A DNA stretch of 6,920 nt from JAOUEA01 sp040511595 (GCA_040511595.1 JBEVGU010000168.1:1-6920); one strand, 5' to 3'. Counted from the first letter of the stretch, positions 1-6,642 are shown. Translations and numbers: made by a program. Notes: generated from the letters alone by a model not told the origin.

Positions 1-152
1 ACGTCGGGCCGGAGCTCGCGGGCGAGCGCGACCGCTTCGCGGCCGTTGGCGGCCTCGCCGATCACTTCTATGTCGGGTTGGGCGTCGAGGATCATCGTGA
101 GCCCGGCACGGACGATGTCCTGGTCATCAGCGACGAGCACACGGACCTTCAT
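1..152 (-). CDS. Response regulator, NarL/LuxR class, N-terminal part (runs off the left edge)
   Basis: This gene encodes the cytoplasmic partner of the adjacent sensor kinase. Phosphorylation of its receiver domain should control DNA binding by a C-terminal helix-turn-helix that lies outside the window. Only 50 codons plus 2 bases are present. The protein begins MKVRVLVADDQDIVRAGL, which is the classic first strand and helix of a NarL-type receiver, with the Mg-binding acidic pair at D9-D10. The sequence continues through a stretch ending AANGREAVALARELRPD. The phosphoacceptor Asp normally follows this point and so falls beyond the edge. The start is firm: ATG (CAT at 150-152) overlaps the kinase stop TGA (149-151) as ATGA, so the two genes are translationally coupled. 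The class is assigned from the N-terminal motif and from the HisKA_3-type partner. The HTH and the DNA target cannot be seen. The target is probably the divergent transporter promoter, which is an inference. Confidence 0.93.
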   Translation of the reverse strand, partial: MKVRVLVADDQDIVRAGLTMILDAQPDIEVIGEAANGREAVALARELRPD

Positions 153-1306
153 GTTCCCGCACCCGCTTTGGGCAGCACCGCGTTGACCGTCCAACCGCTG
201 TCGGGGTTGGGACCGGCCTCGAGGGTGCCGCCGAGGAGTGTGGCTCGCTCGGTCATGCCAACGAGGCCGTAGCCCCACGAGCTCTGACCGGTCGGGCTGC
301 CATCGCCGTCGTCGCGGACGGTTAGGCGCACGCAGTCGTCGTCGCCGTCTGCGACACGAACGGAGATGCGGGTTGCGTGGCGGGCGTGGCGCACCGCGTT
401 CGTGATCGATTCCTGGGCGAGGCGATAGATGGCGGCCCCGACCGACGGGGCGAGGTCGTCGAAGTCGCCCGACAGCTCCACGTCGACACGCGGCCAGTCC
501 CCGGTCCGGCGGGCGAGCCGTGCGATGTCGGTCACGCCCGGTTGCGGGACGAGGTCGGGTTCTTCGCCCTCGCGCAGGACGCCGACCATGGTGCGCATCT
601 CGTCGAGGGTCCGCGACGCCGCTTCCTCGATGATCTCGAGGGCGGCCATGGCACGGTCGGGGTGGGACGCTGCAAGGGTTCGCCCGGCTTGGGCCTGGAC
701 GGCGATGGCCGAGACGTGGTGCGCGACTGTGTCGTGGAGCTCGCGGGCCAGCTGCTCGCGCTCGCGGAGCTTCGCCTGATCGATGTCGCGGATCCGGGTG
801 TTTGCGTGGTAGCGAATCGAAGCACCGAGCGCGGCGGAGAACAGGAAGAACCCGTACCCGGCCGCTAGCTCGGCGGCACTCTCGGGCGGTTCGGCGGTGA
901 ACGTGATGGGCAGCCAGGCCAGGATGATGACCAGTCCGATCGCGGCCTCACGCCCGGCCCCCCAACGGAACAGCGAATAGGGGAGTAGGAGCACACAGGC
1001 GGTGCTCCACGGCATCGTCGGTTCGGCGGCCGCGATGATCGTCGCGACATCGACCGCAATCAGGAAGCCGAATGCGACCGCGACCGCGGCGAGTGGGTGC
1101 GTGCGCCGCCACAACAGCGTTAGGGCGAGGACGACACCGACGGTCACTGTGACCGGCGGCCACGCCTTTACCCGCAACCCAAGGACCCCGTCCAGGACCG
1201 ACCAGAGCACGAGAACGCCTAGGAGCGCCCAGTCCCACCATACCCGGGCGGGCGGCTGCGAGGGGCGGGGTTCGGCCCACACCGGGCGGACTGCGTTTCT
1301 CACCAT
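149..1306 (-). CDS. Sensor histidine kinase, DesK/NarL-type (HisKA_3 plus HATPase)
   Basis: This is a membrane sensor that autophosphorylates on His and passes the phosphate to the overlapping response regulator. Residues below are numbered from the GTG at 1312. About six hydrophobic segments (roughly 26-46, 53-68, 74-92, 101-117, 121-139 and 150-167) form an N-terminal sensor with no sizeable extracellular domain, so the stimulus is probably sensed in or at the membrane. The HisKA_3 dimerisation helix follows, with ELHDTVAHHVSAI at 191-203 and phosphoacceptor H193. The ATPase domain shows an N box (QESITNAVRH, 300-309), G1 box (DDGDG, 334-338) and G2 box (GYGLVG, 347-352). The length is normal for the family. 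GTG 1312, ATG 1306 and GTG 1303 are all possible starts, and an in-frame TAG at 1318-1316 excludes longer ones. I chose ATG 1306 because a TANNNT -10 box sits six bases upstream, which suggests a leaderless mRNA. No Shine-Dalgarno sequence is visible. The signal sensed is unknown. Confidence 0.93.
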   Translation of the reverse strand: MVRNAVRPVWAEPRPSQPPARVWWDWALLGVLVLWSVLDGVLGLRVKAWPPVTVTVGVVLALTLLWRRTHPLAAVAVAFGFLIAVDVATIIAAAEPTMPWSTACVLLLPYSLFRWGAGREAAIGLVIILAWLPITFTAEPPESAAELAAGYGFFLFSAALGASIRYHANTRIRDIDQAKLREREQLARELHDTVAHHVSAIAVQAQAGRTLAASHPDRAMAALEIIEEAASRTLDEMRTMVGVLREGEEPDLVPQPGVTDIARLARRTGDWPRVDVELSGDFDDLAPSVGAAIYRLAQESITNAVRHARHATRISVRVADGDDDCVRLTVRDDGDGSPTGQSSWGYGLVGMTERATLLGGTLEAGPNPDSGWTVNAVLPKAGAGT

Positions 1307-1312
1307 GATCAC

Positions 1313-1318
1313 AGTCTA
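1313..1318 (-). promoter_or_regulatory. Probable -10 box of a leaderless promoter for the kinase-regulator operon
   Basis: On the minus strand the hexamer TAGACT fits the actinobacterial TANNNT -10 consensus. It is followed by exactly six bases (GTGATC) and then ATG at 1306-1304. Transcription would therefore start at or next to the A of the start codon, giving a leaderless mRNA. This agrees with the lack of a Shine-Dalgarno sequence before any candidate start. I see no good -35 at the usual spacing, so activator dependence is possible. The assignment rests on pattern matching only. Confidence 0.5.
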
Positions 1319-1371
1319 GGGAGGCCCGGTGCGCTGCGGACCAGCCGCAAGTACGAGACGCGCGCCGTCCG

Positions 1372-1404
1372 ATCGGCTGGGGCAACTCGGGCTCCAAAGC
1401 CGAT
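1372..1404. promoter_or_regulatory. Inverted repeat in the divergent intergenic region, possible operator
   Basis: Perfect 7-bp arms ATCGGCT (1372-1378) and AGCCGAT (1398-1404) are separated by 19 bases. They lie between the divergent kinase and transporter genes, a natural place for the response regulator to bind. Arms of this length arise by chance fairly often in GC-rich DNA, and the spacer is long for a NarL-type site. I treat it as a weak candidate. No convincing sigma-70-like promoter for the transporter stood out between 1320 and 1450. Confidence 0.25.
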
Positions 1405-1451
1405 GTGGTTCTTACCGCGTCCCGTCATCGTGAGGCCATGTCAACTACCGA

Positions 1452-1458
1452 AGAGGAG
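1452..1458 (+). promoter_or_regulatory. Ribosome binding site that sets the start of the ABC ATPase
   Basis: AGAGGAG is followed by a 6-base spacer (CACACG) and the ATG at 1465. The same reading frame is open further upstream, with possible starts at 1405 (GTG) and 1438 (ATG), but neither has a properly spaced Shine-Dalgarno sequence. The family N terminus (a short lead-in, then the first beta strand) also fits 1465. Confidence 0.75.
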
Positions 1459-1464
1459 CACACG

Positions 1465-2193
1465 ATGCATGATTCCCAGGGGCCGATCCTGTCCGCACGC
1501 GGCGTGGTGAAGACCTACCGCACCGGCACGAACGAGGTGCACGCTTTGCGCGGCATCGATCTGGACGTCCGCTCCGGCGAGCTCCTCATGATCATGGGCC
1601 CTTCCGGCAACGGGAAGACCACTCTGCTCAACTGCCTGTCGGGCTTGGACGACATCGACGCCGGCACCGTCACCGTGGATGGCGACGACCTGTTCGCGAT
1701 GTCAGACGGCGCGCGGACCCGCCACCGAGCCAACCGCATGGGCTTCGTCTTCCAGTCCTTCAACCTGATCCCGGTCCTCTCCGCACGGGAGAACGTCGAA
1801 CTGCCGTTGCTGGTGACCGGGGTAGCGCCGAAGCAAGCGCACGAGCGAGCGCGAGACATGCTCGCCCGCGTCGGCCTCGCCGATCGTGCCGATCACCGAC
1901 CCGGCGAGTTGTCGGGCGGGGAACAGCAGCGCGTCACCGTGGCCCGCGCGCTGGTCGCCGAGCCGGCGCTGGTGTGGGCCGATGAGCCCACGGGCGCGCT
2001 CGACAGCCAGACCGCAGGCGAGATCGTTGAGCTGCTGCACGAGGTGCACGCCGCCGGCCAGACGCTCGTCGTGGTCACCCATGACGAGGGCCTCGGTCGC
2101 TCCGGGCAGCGCCTCGTGCAGGTCCGCGACGGGCTGGTCGTCCAAGACGTCGATCCGATGGAAGTCCTCATCGAGGACCCGGTGATGACGTGA
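1465..2193 (+). CDS. ABC transporter ATP-binding protein, LolD/MacB class
   Basis: This 242-residue nucleotide-binding subunit hydrolyses ATP on the cytoplasmic face to drive the FtsX-type permease encoded immediately downstream. All the required motifs are present: Walker A GPSGNGKT (45-52), Q-loop VFQSFNLIP with Q97, ABC signature LSGGEQQR (149-156), Walker B ending in WADEPTGALD with catalytic E174, and the switch histidine in VTHD (H206). The phrase DEPTGALD and the overall length are typical of the MacB/LolD/FtsE group rather than of importers. The Walker A sequence differs slightly from the usual GPSGSGKS, but all key residues are kept. The stop TGA (2191-2193) overlaps the GTG start of the permease, so the two subunits are translationally coupled. 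The substrate could be a lipid, a peptide or an antibiotic; the sequence does not decide. Confidence 0.96.
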   Translation: MHDSQGPILSARGVVKTYRTGTNEVHALRGIDLDVRSGELLMIMGPSGNGKTTLLNCLSGLDDIDAGTVTVDGDDLFAMSDGARTRHRANRMGFVFQSFNLIPVLSARENVELPLLVTGVAPKQAHERARDMLARVGLADRADHRPGELSGGEQQRVTVARALVAEPALVWADEPTGALDSQTAGEIVELLHEVHAAGQTLVVVTHDEGLGRSGQRLVQVRDGLVVQDVDPMEVLIEDPVMT

Positions 2194-5030
2194 CCGCCCT
2201 CATCGTGCTCGGCATCGTCGCCCTTCTCCTGCTGGCTCCGCTCGCGATAGCGGCACTGCGGCAACGAACCCTCTTCACGATGGCCTCGCGCAACATCGAG
2301 CGCCGCCGCGCCGAGGCCGTCCTCGTCGTCGCCGGGGCGCTTCTCGGTACGGCCATCATCACCTCCTCCCTCGTGGTCGGTGACGTCATCGAAGCGTCCT
2401 TCGCCGACGTGGCTCGGACCCAATACGGCCCGATCGACATCACGCTGACGCCCACGGAAGGCGCGATCGACGACGTCGAGAAGGCGGTCGGAGCCGGCGA
2501 GATCGGCGGCATCGACGGCGTACTGGCGGTGACCACCGCGACCGCGACCCTCGAAGCACCCAAGGGAGACGTGGCGGTGCCGCAGGTCCAGATCCTGGAG
2601 CTTGACCTCGCGGCAGCGCGCACTTTCGGGTCCGACCCGACGATCACCGGTGTCGCCGATGCCGGCGCTCTCGGAGCAGGACAGATACTCATCAACCAGC
2701 GGACGGCCGAGGAACTCCACGTCGTGGCGGGTGACGAGTTGCGTCTCCACGCGTACGACTCCTCCGTCGACGTGACGATCACGCGCGTCGTCCCGGAAGT
2801 CGGGCTCGCGGGATACGGCGGTGCGCTGGTGGCTCCGGGCACGGTCTCCGGCCTGGCCGAGGACTCCACCGAAGTGGCCGCCTCGCCCCGTCATCGTCTC
2901 CTGGTGTCCCTCGACGGAGGGGTGTTCGACACACGCGCGCTGTCCGACCGGGCGGTGGAGGATCTACGTGCCGCTGTCGCGGCGGTGCCGGGTATCGAGG
3001 TCGAAGCACCGAAGGCTCTCGTGCTCGACGACGCGGAACGCCAGGGCGCCGGTCTCACCGAGGTCTTCAGCATGATCGGGATCTTCAGTGTCCTCGCGGG
3101 GATCCTGTTGCTCATCAACCTGTTCGTCATGCTCGCCGAAGAGCGCAAGACCGAGCTCGGCATGCTGCGAGCGGTCGGGTTCACCCGCCGCCGGCTCACC
3201 AGGGCATTCGCCATCGAGGGGGCGTTCTACGCGACCTCCGCCGCGGTGCTCGGAGCGGTGGCCGGACTCGGTGTCGGATGGCTCGTCGCGGTCGTCGCCG
3301 GTCCCATCTTCGGAGCCGATGACGGGTCAAGCTACCCGTTGACGATCGAGCCCATGAGCCTCGCGATCGGGGCGAGCACGGGTCTCGTCATCTCGCTGGT
3401 GACCATCTGGGTCACCAGCCTGCGCATCGCAAGGCTCAACATCATCCGGGCGATCCGGGATCTGCCGGAGCCGAAGGTCGCTCAGGCGCGAACGCGCACC
3501 CTCGTCCTCGGAGCCGTCGGCATCCTCGTCGGCGCCGCTGCCGCGTCTCTCGGCTACGTCAACAAGAACCCGTTCGCGCTCGTCCTCGGAGTCCCGGTAA
3601 TGGCGTTGGCCGCGGCACCACTGGTGCGACGACTCCTGCCGGAGCGGGCGGCGCGCGTCCTGGGCGCTGGGACGGTGCTGGCCTGGGGACTCCTGGTGTA
3701 CCCGCTCTTCCCCGGCATCATGGGCGGCTCCGACATGCTCATCTTCGTCGTCCAGGGCGTGGTGCTGACCGTAGGCGCCGTGTCCTTGACGTCTAGCCTG
3801 GACCGCGTCTGGACCTTCGCGATCGAACATCTCGGACGCGGTGGTCGGGGCCTCGCGCCGCGGCTGGGCATCGCCTATCCGCTCGCGCGACGGTTCCGCA
3901 CCTCGATGCTGCTCGGCATGTTCTCCCTGGTCATCTTCACGGTGACGATCCTCACCTCGTTCTCCGTCGCCCTGGGTAACAACACCGAAGCGACCGTCGA
4001 ACAGGTCTCTGCCGGGTTCGACGTCATGGTCGACACCAACCCGACGAACCCGATCGATGTCGAGGAGATGGCTGCCCGCGACGACGTGGTCGCGATCGCG
4101 GGTCTTGCCCGGGGCGTCGCGAACTTCGGAGCCTCCCACCTGGATGGGACGCCCGAGTGGGCCATCAGCGGGTTCGACCTGAACCTGCTGGATCGTGGCA
4201 CACCGGCATTGTTCCGACGAGACGAGGCCTACGCGAGCGACGCAGACGTGTACCTGGCGGTTCTCAAGGATCCGTCCCTGGCCATCGTGCCGGAGAACTT
4301 CCTCGTTGCCGGCGTGGACGTGGCGGTGCTCGACGTCGGTGACACCTTCACGGTGATCGAGCCCGGAAGCGGGGTCCCACGTGAGCTGACCATCGCCGCT
4401 CTGGGCGAGACGGACTGGCTGGAGAACGGCGCCCTCGTGAGCCGCGAGCTCACCACCGAGCTGTTCGGCGAACAAGACATCGTGACTCGCTATTACCTCA
4501 GCGTGGCGGACGGCGCCGATGCGGATGCCGTCGCGTCCTCGGTGAATGGAACCTTCCTCGAGCAGGGAGCCGACGCCCATACCTTCTCGGCGCTCATCAA
4601 CGCCGGTGCGAGCAAACTCACAGACTTCATCGCGCTCCTGCGGGGCTTCCTCGGATTCGGGCTCCTCGTGGGGATCGCGGGTCTCGGTGTCGTGATGGTT
4701 CGCGCCGTCCGCGAGCGGCGCCAGGAGATCGGCATGCTTCGGGCGATGGGCTTCCGCGCCGGACTCATCCGCACCGCGATGCTCTCTGAAGCTGGACTCA
4801 TCGCCGTCCAGGCCACGGTGATCGGTGCCGTGCTGGGACTGATCACGACACGTCAGCTGCTGCTCGCCTCGGATTCGTTCGGCGACGTGCCGATCCCGTT
4901 CATCGTTCCGTGGGCCGGCTTGGCCGTCATCTTGGCCCTTCCACTCGTGGCCTCGCTGGCAGTGACGCTATGGCCCGCCACTCGGGCCGCGCGGATTCGA
5001 CCCGCGGTAGCACTGCGGATCGCCGACTGA
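2190..5030 (+). CDS. ABC transporter permease with two FtsX domains
   Basis: This 946-residue integral membrane subunit pairs with the ATPase just upstream. The N terminus has two hydrophobic segments (2-22 and 44-64) around a basic loop, followed by an extracytoplasmic MacB-like domain (about 66-290). The first FtsX domain spans 291-425 with helices near 296-316, 344-372 and 391-410. A middle block of about five helices follows (436-456, 460-480, 493-510, 514-534, 572-594), then a second extracytoplasmic domain (about 600-808). The second FtsX domain spans 810-946 with helices near 816-838, 868-888 and 906-928. The FtsX cytoplasmic signature occurs twice, as ERKTELGMLRAVGF (318-331) and ERRQEIGMLRAMGF (842-855), so one chain carries both halves of a transporter. 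The GTG start is forced: it lies within the GTGA overlap, and the nearby ATG at 2185 meets a stop after two codons. The substrate is unknown; such permeases serve in lipid or lipoprotein handling and in peptide resistance. Confidence 0.95.
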   Translation: MTALIVLGIVALLLLAPLAIAALRQRTLFTMASRNIERRRAEAVLVVAGALLGTAIITSSLVVGDVIEASFADVARTQYGPIDITLTPTEGAIDDVEKAVGAGEIGGIDGVLAVTTATATLEAPKGDVAVPQVQILELDLAAARTFGSDPTITGVADAGALGAGQILINQRTAEELHVVAGDELRLHAYDSSVDVTITRVVPEVGLAGYGGALVAPGTVSGLAEDSTEVAASPRHRLLVSLDGGVFDTRALSDRAVEDLRAAVAAVPGIEVEAPKALVLDDAERQGAGLTEVFSMIGIFSVLAGILLLINLFVMLAEERKTELGMLRAVGFTRRRLTRAFAIEGAFYATSAAVLGAVAGLGVGWLVAVVAGPIFGADDGSSYPLTIEPMSLAIGASTGLVISLVTIWVTSLRIARLNIIRAIRDLPEPKVAQARTRTLVLGAVGILVGAAAASLGYVNKNPFALVLGVPVMALAAAPLVRRLLPERAARVLGAGTVLAWGLLVYPLFPGIMGGSDMLIFVVQGVVLTVGAVSLTSSLDRVWTFAIEHLGRGGRGLAPRLGIAYPLARRFRTSMLLGMFSLVIFTVTILTSFSVALGNNTEATVEQVSAGFDVMVDTNPTNPIDVEEMAARDDVVAIAGLARGVANFGASHLDGTPEWAISGFDLNLLDRGTPALFRRDEAYASDADVYLAVLKDPSLAIVPENFLVAGVDVAVLDVGDTFTVIEPGSGVPRELTIAALGETDWLENGALVSRELTTELFGEQDIVTRYYLSVADGADADAVASSVNGTFLEQGADAHTFSALINAGASKLTDFIALLRGFLGFGLLVGIAGLGVVMVRAVRERRQEIGMLRAMGFRAGLIRTAMLSEAGLIAVQATVIGAVLGLITTRQLLLASDSFGDVPIPFIVPWAGLAVILALPLVASLAVTLWPATRAARIRPAVALRIAD

Positions 5031-5032
5031 TC

Positions 5033-5039
5033 GAAGGAG
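5033..5039 (+). promoter_or_regulatory. Ribosome binding site for the DUF4389 gene
   Basis: GAAGGAG lies 8 bases before ATG 5048. It decides the start, because the frame is open far upstream inside the permease gene and an in-frame TTG at 5042 would be too close to the site. Confidence 0.75.
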
Positions 5040-5047
5040 TGTTGGAC

Positions 5048-5683
5048 ATGCAGAACGCACCGCTCGCCTATCCGGTTCAGTTCTCGGTGGATCGCCCGGA
5101 CCGGGAACTGAATCGACTGACGACGTTCTTCCGTCTCTTCTTCGCGATCCCGATCCTGATCGTTCTGGCCAGCGTGAGCGGAGGAACATGGGAGTGGAGC
5201 CATGAACACGGAGCCGCCGTTGCCGCGGGCGCGGGCGGCTTCCTGTTCTTCGGACCGCTGCTGATGATCCTGTTCCGACAGAAGTATCCCCGCTGGTGGT
5301 TCGACTGGAGCCGCGAACTGCTCCGATTCTCGAACCGCGTCGGGGTCTACCTCAGCCTCATGGACGACCGATACCCCTCGACCGATGACCACCAGTCGGT
5401 CCACCTGGACTACGACTACCCGGACGTCGCCCATGACCTGAATCGGTGGCTTCCCCTGGTGAAGTGGTTCCTCGCGATCCCTCACTACGTAGCCCTGTTC
5501 TTCCTGTACATCGCGGCGGTTGTCGTCGTCGTCATCGCCTGGTTCGCGATCCTGTTCACCGGCCGCTACCCGCGTGGCTTGTTCGACTTCGTTCAGGGCG
5601 TGATTCGATGGCACGACCGGGTCCTCGGGTACGCGCTCCTCCTGGTTACCGACCGATACCCGCCCTTCCGACTCGCTGCGTGA
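5048..5683 (+). CDS. DUF4389-type membrane protein with an internal duplication
   Basis: This 211-residue membrane protein is of unknown function. I assign the DUF4389 family from the recurring pattern RYPR..FDF....RW..R....L.L.TDRYPPF near the C terminus. Hydrophobic segments lie near 26-44, 58-76 and 146-170, with aromatic-rich amphipathic stretches after the latter two. The chain is two related halves. DRPDRELNRLTTFFRLFFAIP (15-35) resembles DYPDVAHDLNRWLPLVKWFLAIP (123-145). KYPRWWFDWSRELLRFSNRV through MDDRYP (79-110) resembles RYPRGLFDFVQGVIRWHDRV through TDRYPP (173-206). The gene starts 17 bases after the permease stop and is likely in the same operon. It may therefore work with the transporter, but that rests on position only. 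The next gene begins 26 bases downstream. Confidence 0.85.
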   Translation: MQNAPLAYPVQFSVDRPDRELNRLTTFFRLFFAIPILIVLASVSGGTWEWSHEHGAAVAAGAGGFLFFGPLLMILFRQKYPRWWFDWSRELLRFSNRVGVYLSLMDDRYPSTDDHQSVHLDYDYPDVAHDLNRWLPLVKWFLAIPHYVALFFLYIAAVVVVVIAWFAILFTGRYPRGLFDFVQGVIRWHDRVLGYALLLVTDRYPPFRLAA

Positions 5684-5698
5684 GGGAACTCCAGCATC

Positions 5699-5703
5699 AG
5701 GAG
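5699..5703 (+). promoter_or_regulatory. Ribosome binding site supporting a GTG start for the dehydrogenase
   Basis: AGGAG is followed by a 6-base spacer and GTG 5710. The alternative ATG at 5764, where the conserved MKAIVQDRYG begins, has only a weak GAAGAGA upstream. The better-spaced site favours the GTG, giving an 18-residue leader before the conserved start. Confidence 0.6.
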
Positions 5704-5709
5704 ACGACC

Positions 5710-6642
5710 GTGACACTCAGGGAACAGATCACCCGGCCCCCTTTGGCAGCGAAGAGAACCACAATGAAGGCCATCGTGCAGGATCGATACGGCTCGGCCG
5801 ACGTTCTGGAGTTCCGAGACATCGAAGAGCCGGCGGTCGGGGACGACGACGTACTCGTCCGGGTGCACGCGGCGGGCTGCGGTCCGGACGTGTGGCACCT
5901 GATGACCGGGATGCCGTACATGGCGCGTCTCGCGATCGGTCTCCGCAAGCCGAAGCTTCCCGTCCTTGGCTGGGACGTCGCGGGCACGGTCGATGCCGTC
6001 GGCGCGAACGTGACGGCCTTCCAGCCCGGCGACGAGGTGATGGGCACCACGAAGGGCTCGTTCGCAGAGCTCGCGATCGCCAAAGCGGACGACCTGGTCC
6101 CGAAGCCGGCCAGCCTCACCTTCGAGGAGGCGGGCTCCCTTCCTATCTCTGGCATCACGGCACTCCGAGCTATCCGCGACGAGGGGAACGTACAGCCGGG
6201 GCAGACCGTGCTGGTCATCGGCGCGGCCGGAGGTGTGGGATCGCTCGTTGTGCAGATCGCCAAGGCCTACGGCGCGAAGGTCACCGCCGTGTGCAGCACC
6301 TCGAACGAGGACCTGGTCAGCTCGATCGGCGCGGACGGCGTGATCGACTATGCCCGCGAGGATTTCGCGGATGGGAACCAGCGTTGCACCAACGCTCGCA
6401 AGCACTCGGGAGGCACTCTCGCCACCCTACGTGTGGACTACAGGCCAAACGTGCTCGAGATCGAGGTGATCGACGTCGAAAGGGTTCTCCGCTCGAGGAC
6501 GGCAAAGGGGTCGCGCGTTGATCCACGTACTGTCTCGCCTGAGGCTCACCGCTCGCTCGTGCCGCCAATCAGCGTCGGTTCTGTCGTCGGGAAGGACGTC
6601 ACCTTCGGGAACGACCCGCACCGCAAGGAGGTGCATTGCTGA
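5710..6642 (+). CDS. Truncated MDR-family NAD(P)-dependent oxidoreductase fused in frame to foreign sequence (probably non-functional)
   Basis: The first part belongs to the medium-chain dehydrogenase/reductase family, close to quinone oxidoreductases and so-called NAD(P)-dependent alcohol dehydrogenases, which reduce carbonyls or quinones with NAD(P)H. Residues 19-158 are the catalytic GroES-like fold (MKAIVQDRYGSADVL; GWDVAGTVDAVGANV; PGDEVMG). The nucleotide-binding fold begins with VLVIGAAGGVGSLVVQIAK (167-185). No zinc-enzyme signature is apparent. Identity holds to DYAREDFADGNQR (213-225). Family members then continue with the rest of the Rossmann fold and the C-terminal part, to roughly 330 residues in all. 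Here the sequence switches after 6384 to TNARKHSGG and other unrelated sequence, ending at residue 310. Half the cofactor domain is missing, so activity is unlikely. The frame is open from a good ribosome binding site to TGA 6640-6642, so a chimeric protein could still be made. It is probably the last recognisable gene of the transporter operon. Read as a deletion scar, it counts as a pseudogene. Confidence 0.8.
   Translation: MTLREQITRPPLAAKRTTMKAIVQDRYGSADVLEFRDIEEPAVGDDDVLVRVHAAGCGPDVWHLMTGMPYMARLAIGLRKPKLPVLGWDVAGTVDAVGANVTAFQPGDEVMGTTKGSFAELAIAKADDLVPKPASLTFEEAGSLPISGITALRAIRDEGNVQPGQTVLVIGAAGGVGSLVVQIAKAYGAKVTAVCSTSNEDLVSSIGADGVIDYAREDFADGNQRCTNARKHSGGTLATLRVDYRPNVLEIEVIDVERVLRSRTAKGSRVDPRTVSPEAHRSLVPPISVGSVVGKDVTFGNDPHRKEVHC
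6385..6518 (+). pseudogene. Remnant of a second histidine kinase (HATPase N box to G1 region)
   Basis: The translation TNARKHSGG, followed by RVDYRPNVLEIEVID, matches the N box and following strands of a NarL-type histidine kinase ATPase domain, where E-x-L-T-N-x-x-K-H is usual. After IEVID the kinase-like reading moves to the next forward frame as GSPLEDGKGVAR, as if one G had been lost from the run at 6482-6484. The G1 box expected as DDGRG would read DVERG even with that base restored. There is no GLIGMRER-type G2 region; the shifted frame stops at TGA 6519-6521. The fragment differs from the intact kinase at 149-1306, so it came from another gene. The H-box domain and the sensor are absent. 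I judge this by motif recognition alone. Confidence 0.6.
6625..6631 (+). promoter_or_regulatory. Shine-Dalgarno sequence before the 52-residue gene
   Basis: AAGGAGG is near-perfect and lies 11 bases before ATG 6643, a slightly long spacing. It sits inside the last codons of the chimeric reading frame, whose TGA (6640-6642) directly abuts the ATG. This allows termination-reinitiation coupling. Confidence 0.55.

Noticed and set aside
1405..1464. Longer N terminus for the ABC ATPase
   Set aside because: Starts at 1405 and 1438 lack a well-spaced Shine-Dalgarno, while ATG 1465 has AGAGGAG six bases upstream.
1893..2894. Minus-strand open frame of 333 codons
   Set aside because: It is a shadow of the ATPase 3' end and permease 5' end, with a low-complexity R, S, G and T-rich product.
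3327..4580. Long open frame (417 codons) on the minus strand
   Set aside because: It lies entirely antisense to the FtsX permease, whose plus-strand frame has all the family motifs. The antisense product is rich in D, R, H, E and G with no recognisable domain, typical of a high-GC shadow.
1465..5030. Naming the transporter as a BceAB or LolCDE system
   Set aside because: The motifs support only the broad MacB/FtsX class. The kinase class, the duplicated FtsX domains and the lack of Lol-specific features argue against giving a specific name.
5446..5709. Upstream extension of the dehydrogenase frame into the DUF4389 gene
   Set aside because: The extension overlaps the DUF4389 coding sequence in another frame and is arginine/proline-rich. 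The ribosome binding site at 5699-5703 places the start at GTG 5710.
4853..5716. Minus-strand open frame of 287 codons
   Set aside because: It is antisense to the permease end and the DUF4389 gene, both well supported. Its composition is polar with runs such as EEQEAARARG and no fold signature.
5593..6405. Minus-strand open frame of 270 codons opposite the dehydrogenase
   Set aside because: The plus strand carries clear MDR family motifs in this interval, and the antisense reading shows none.
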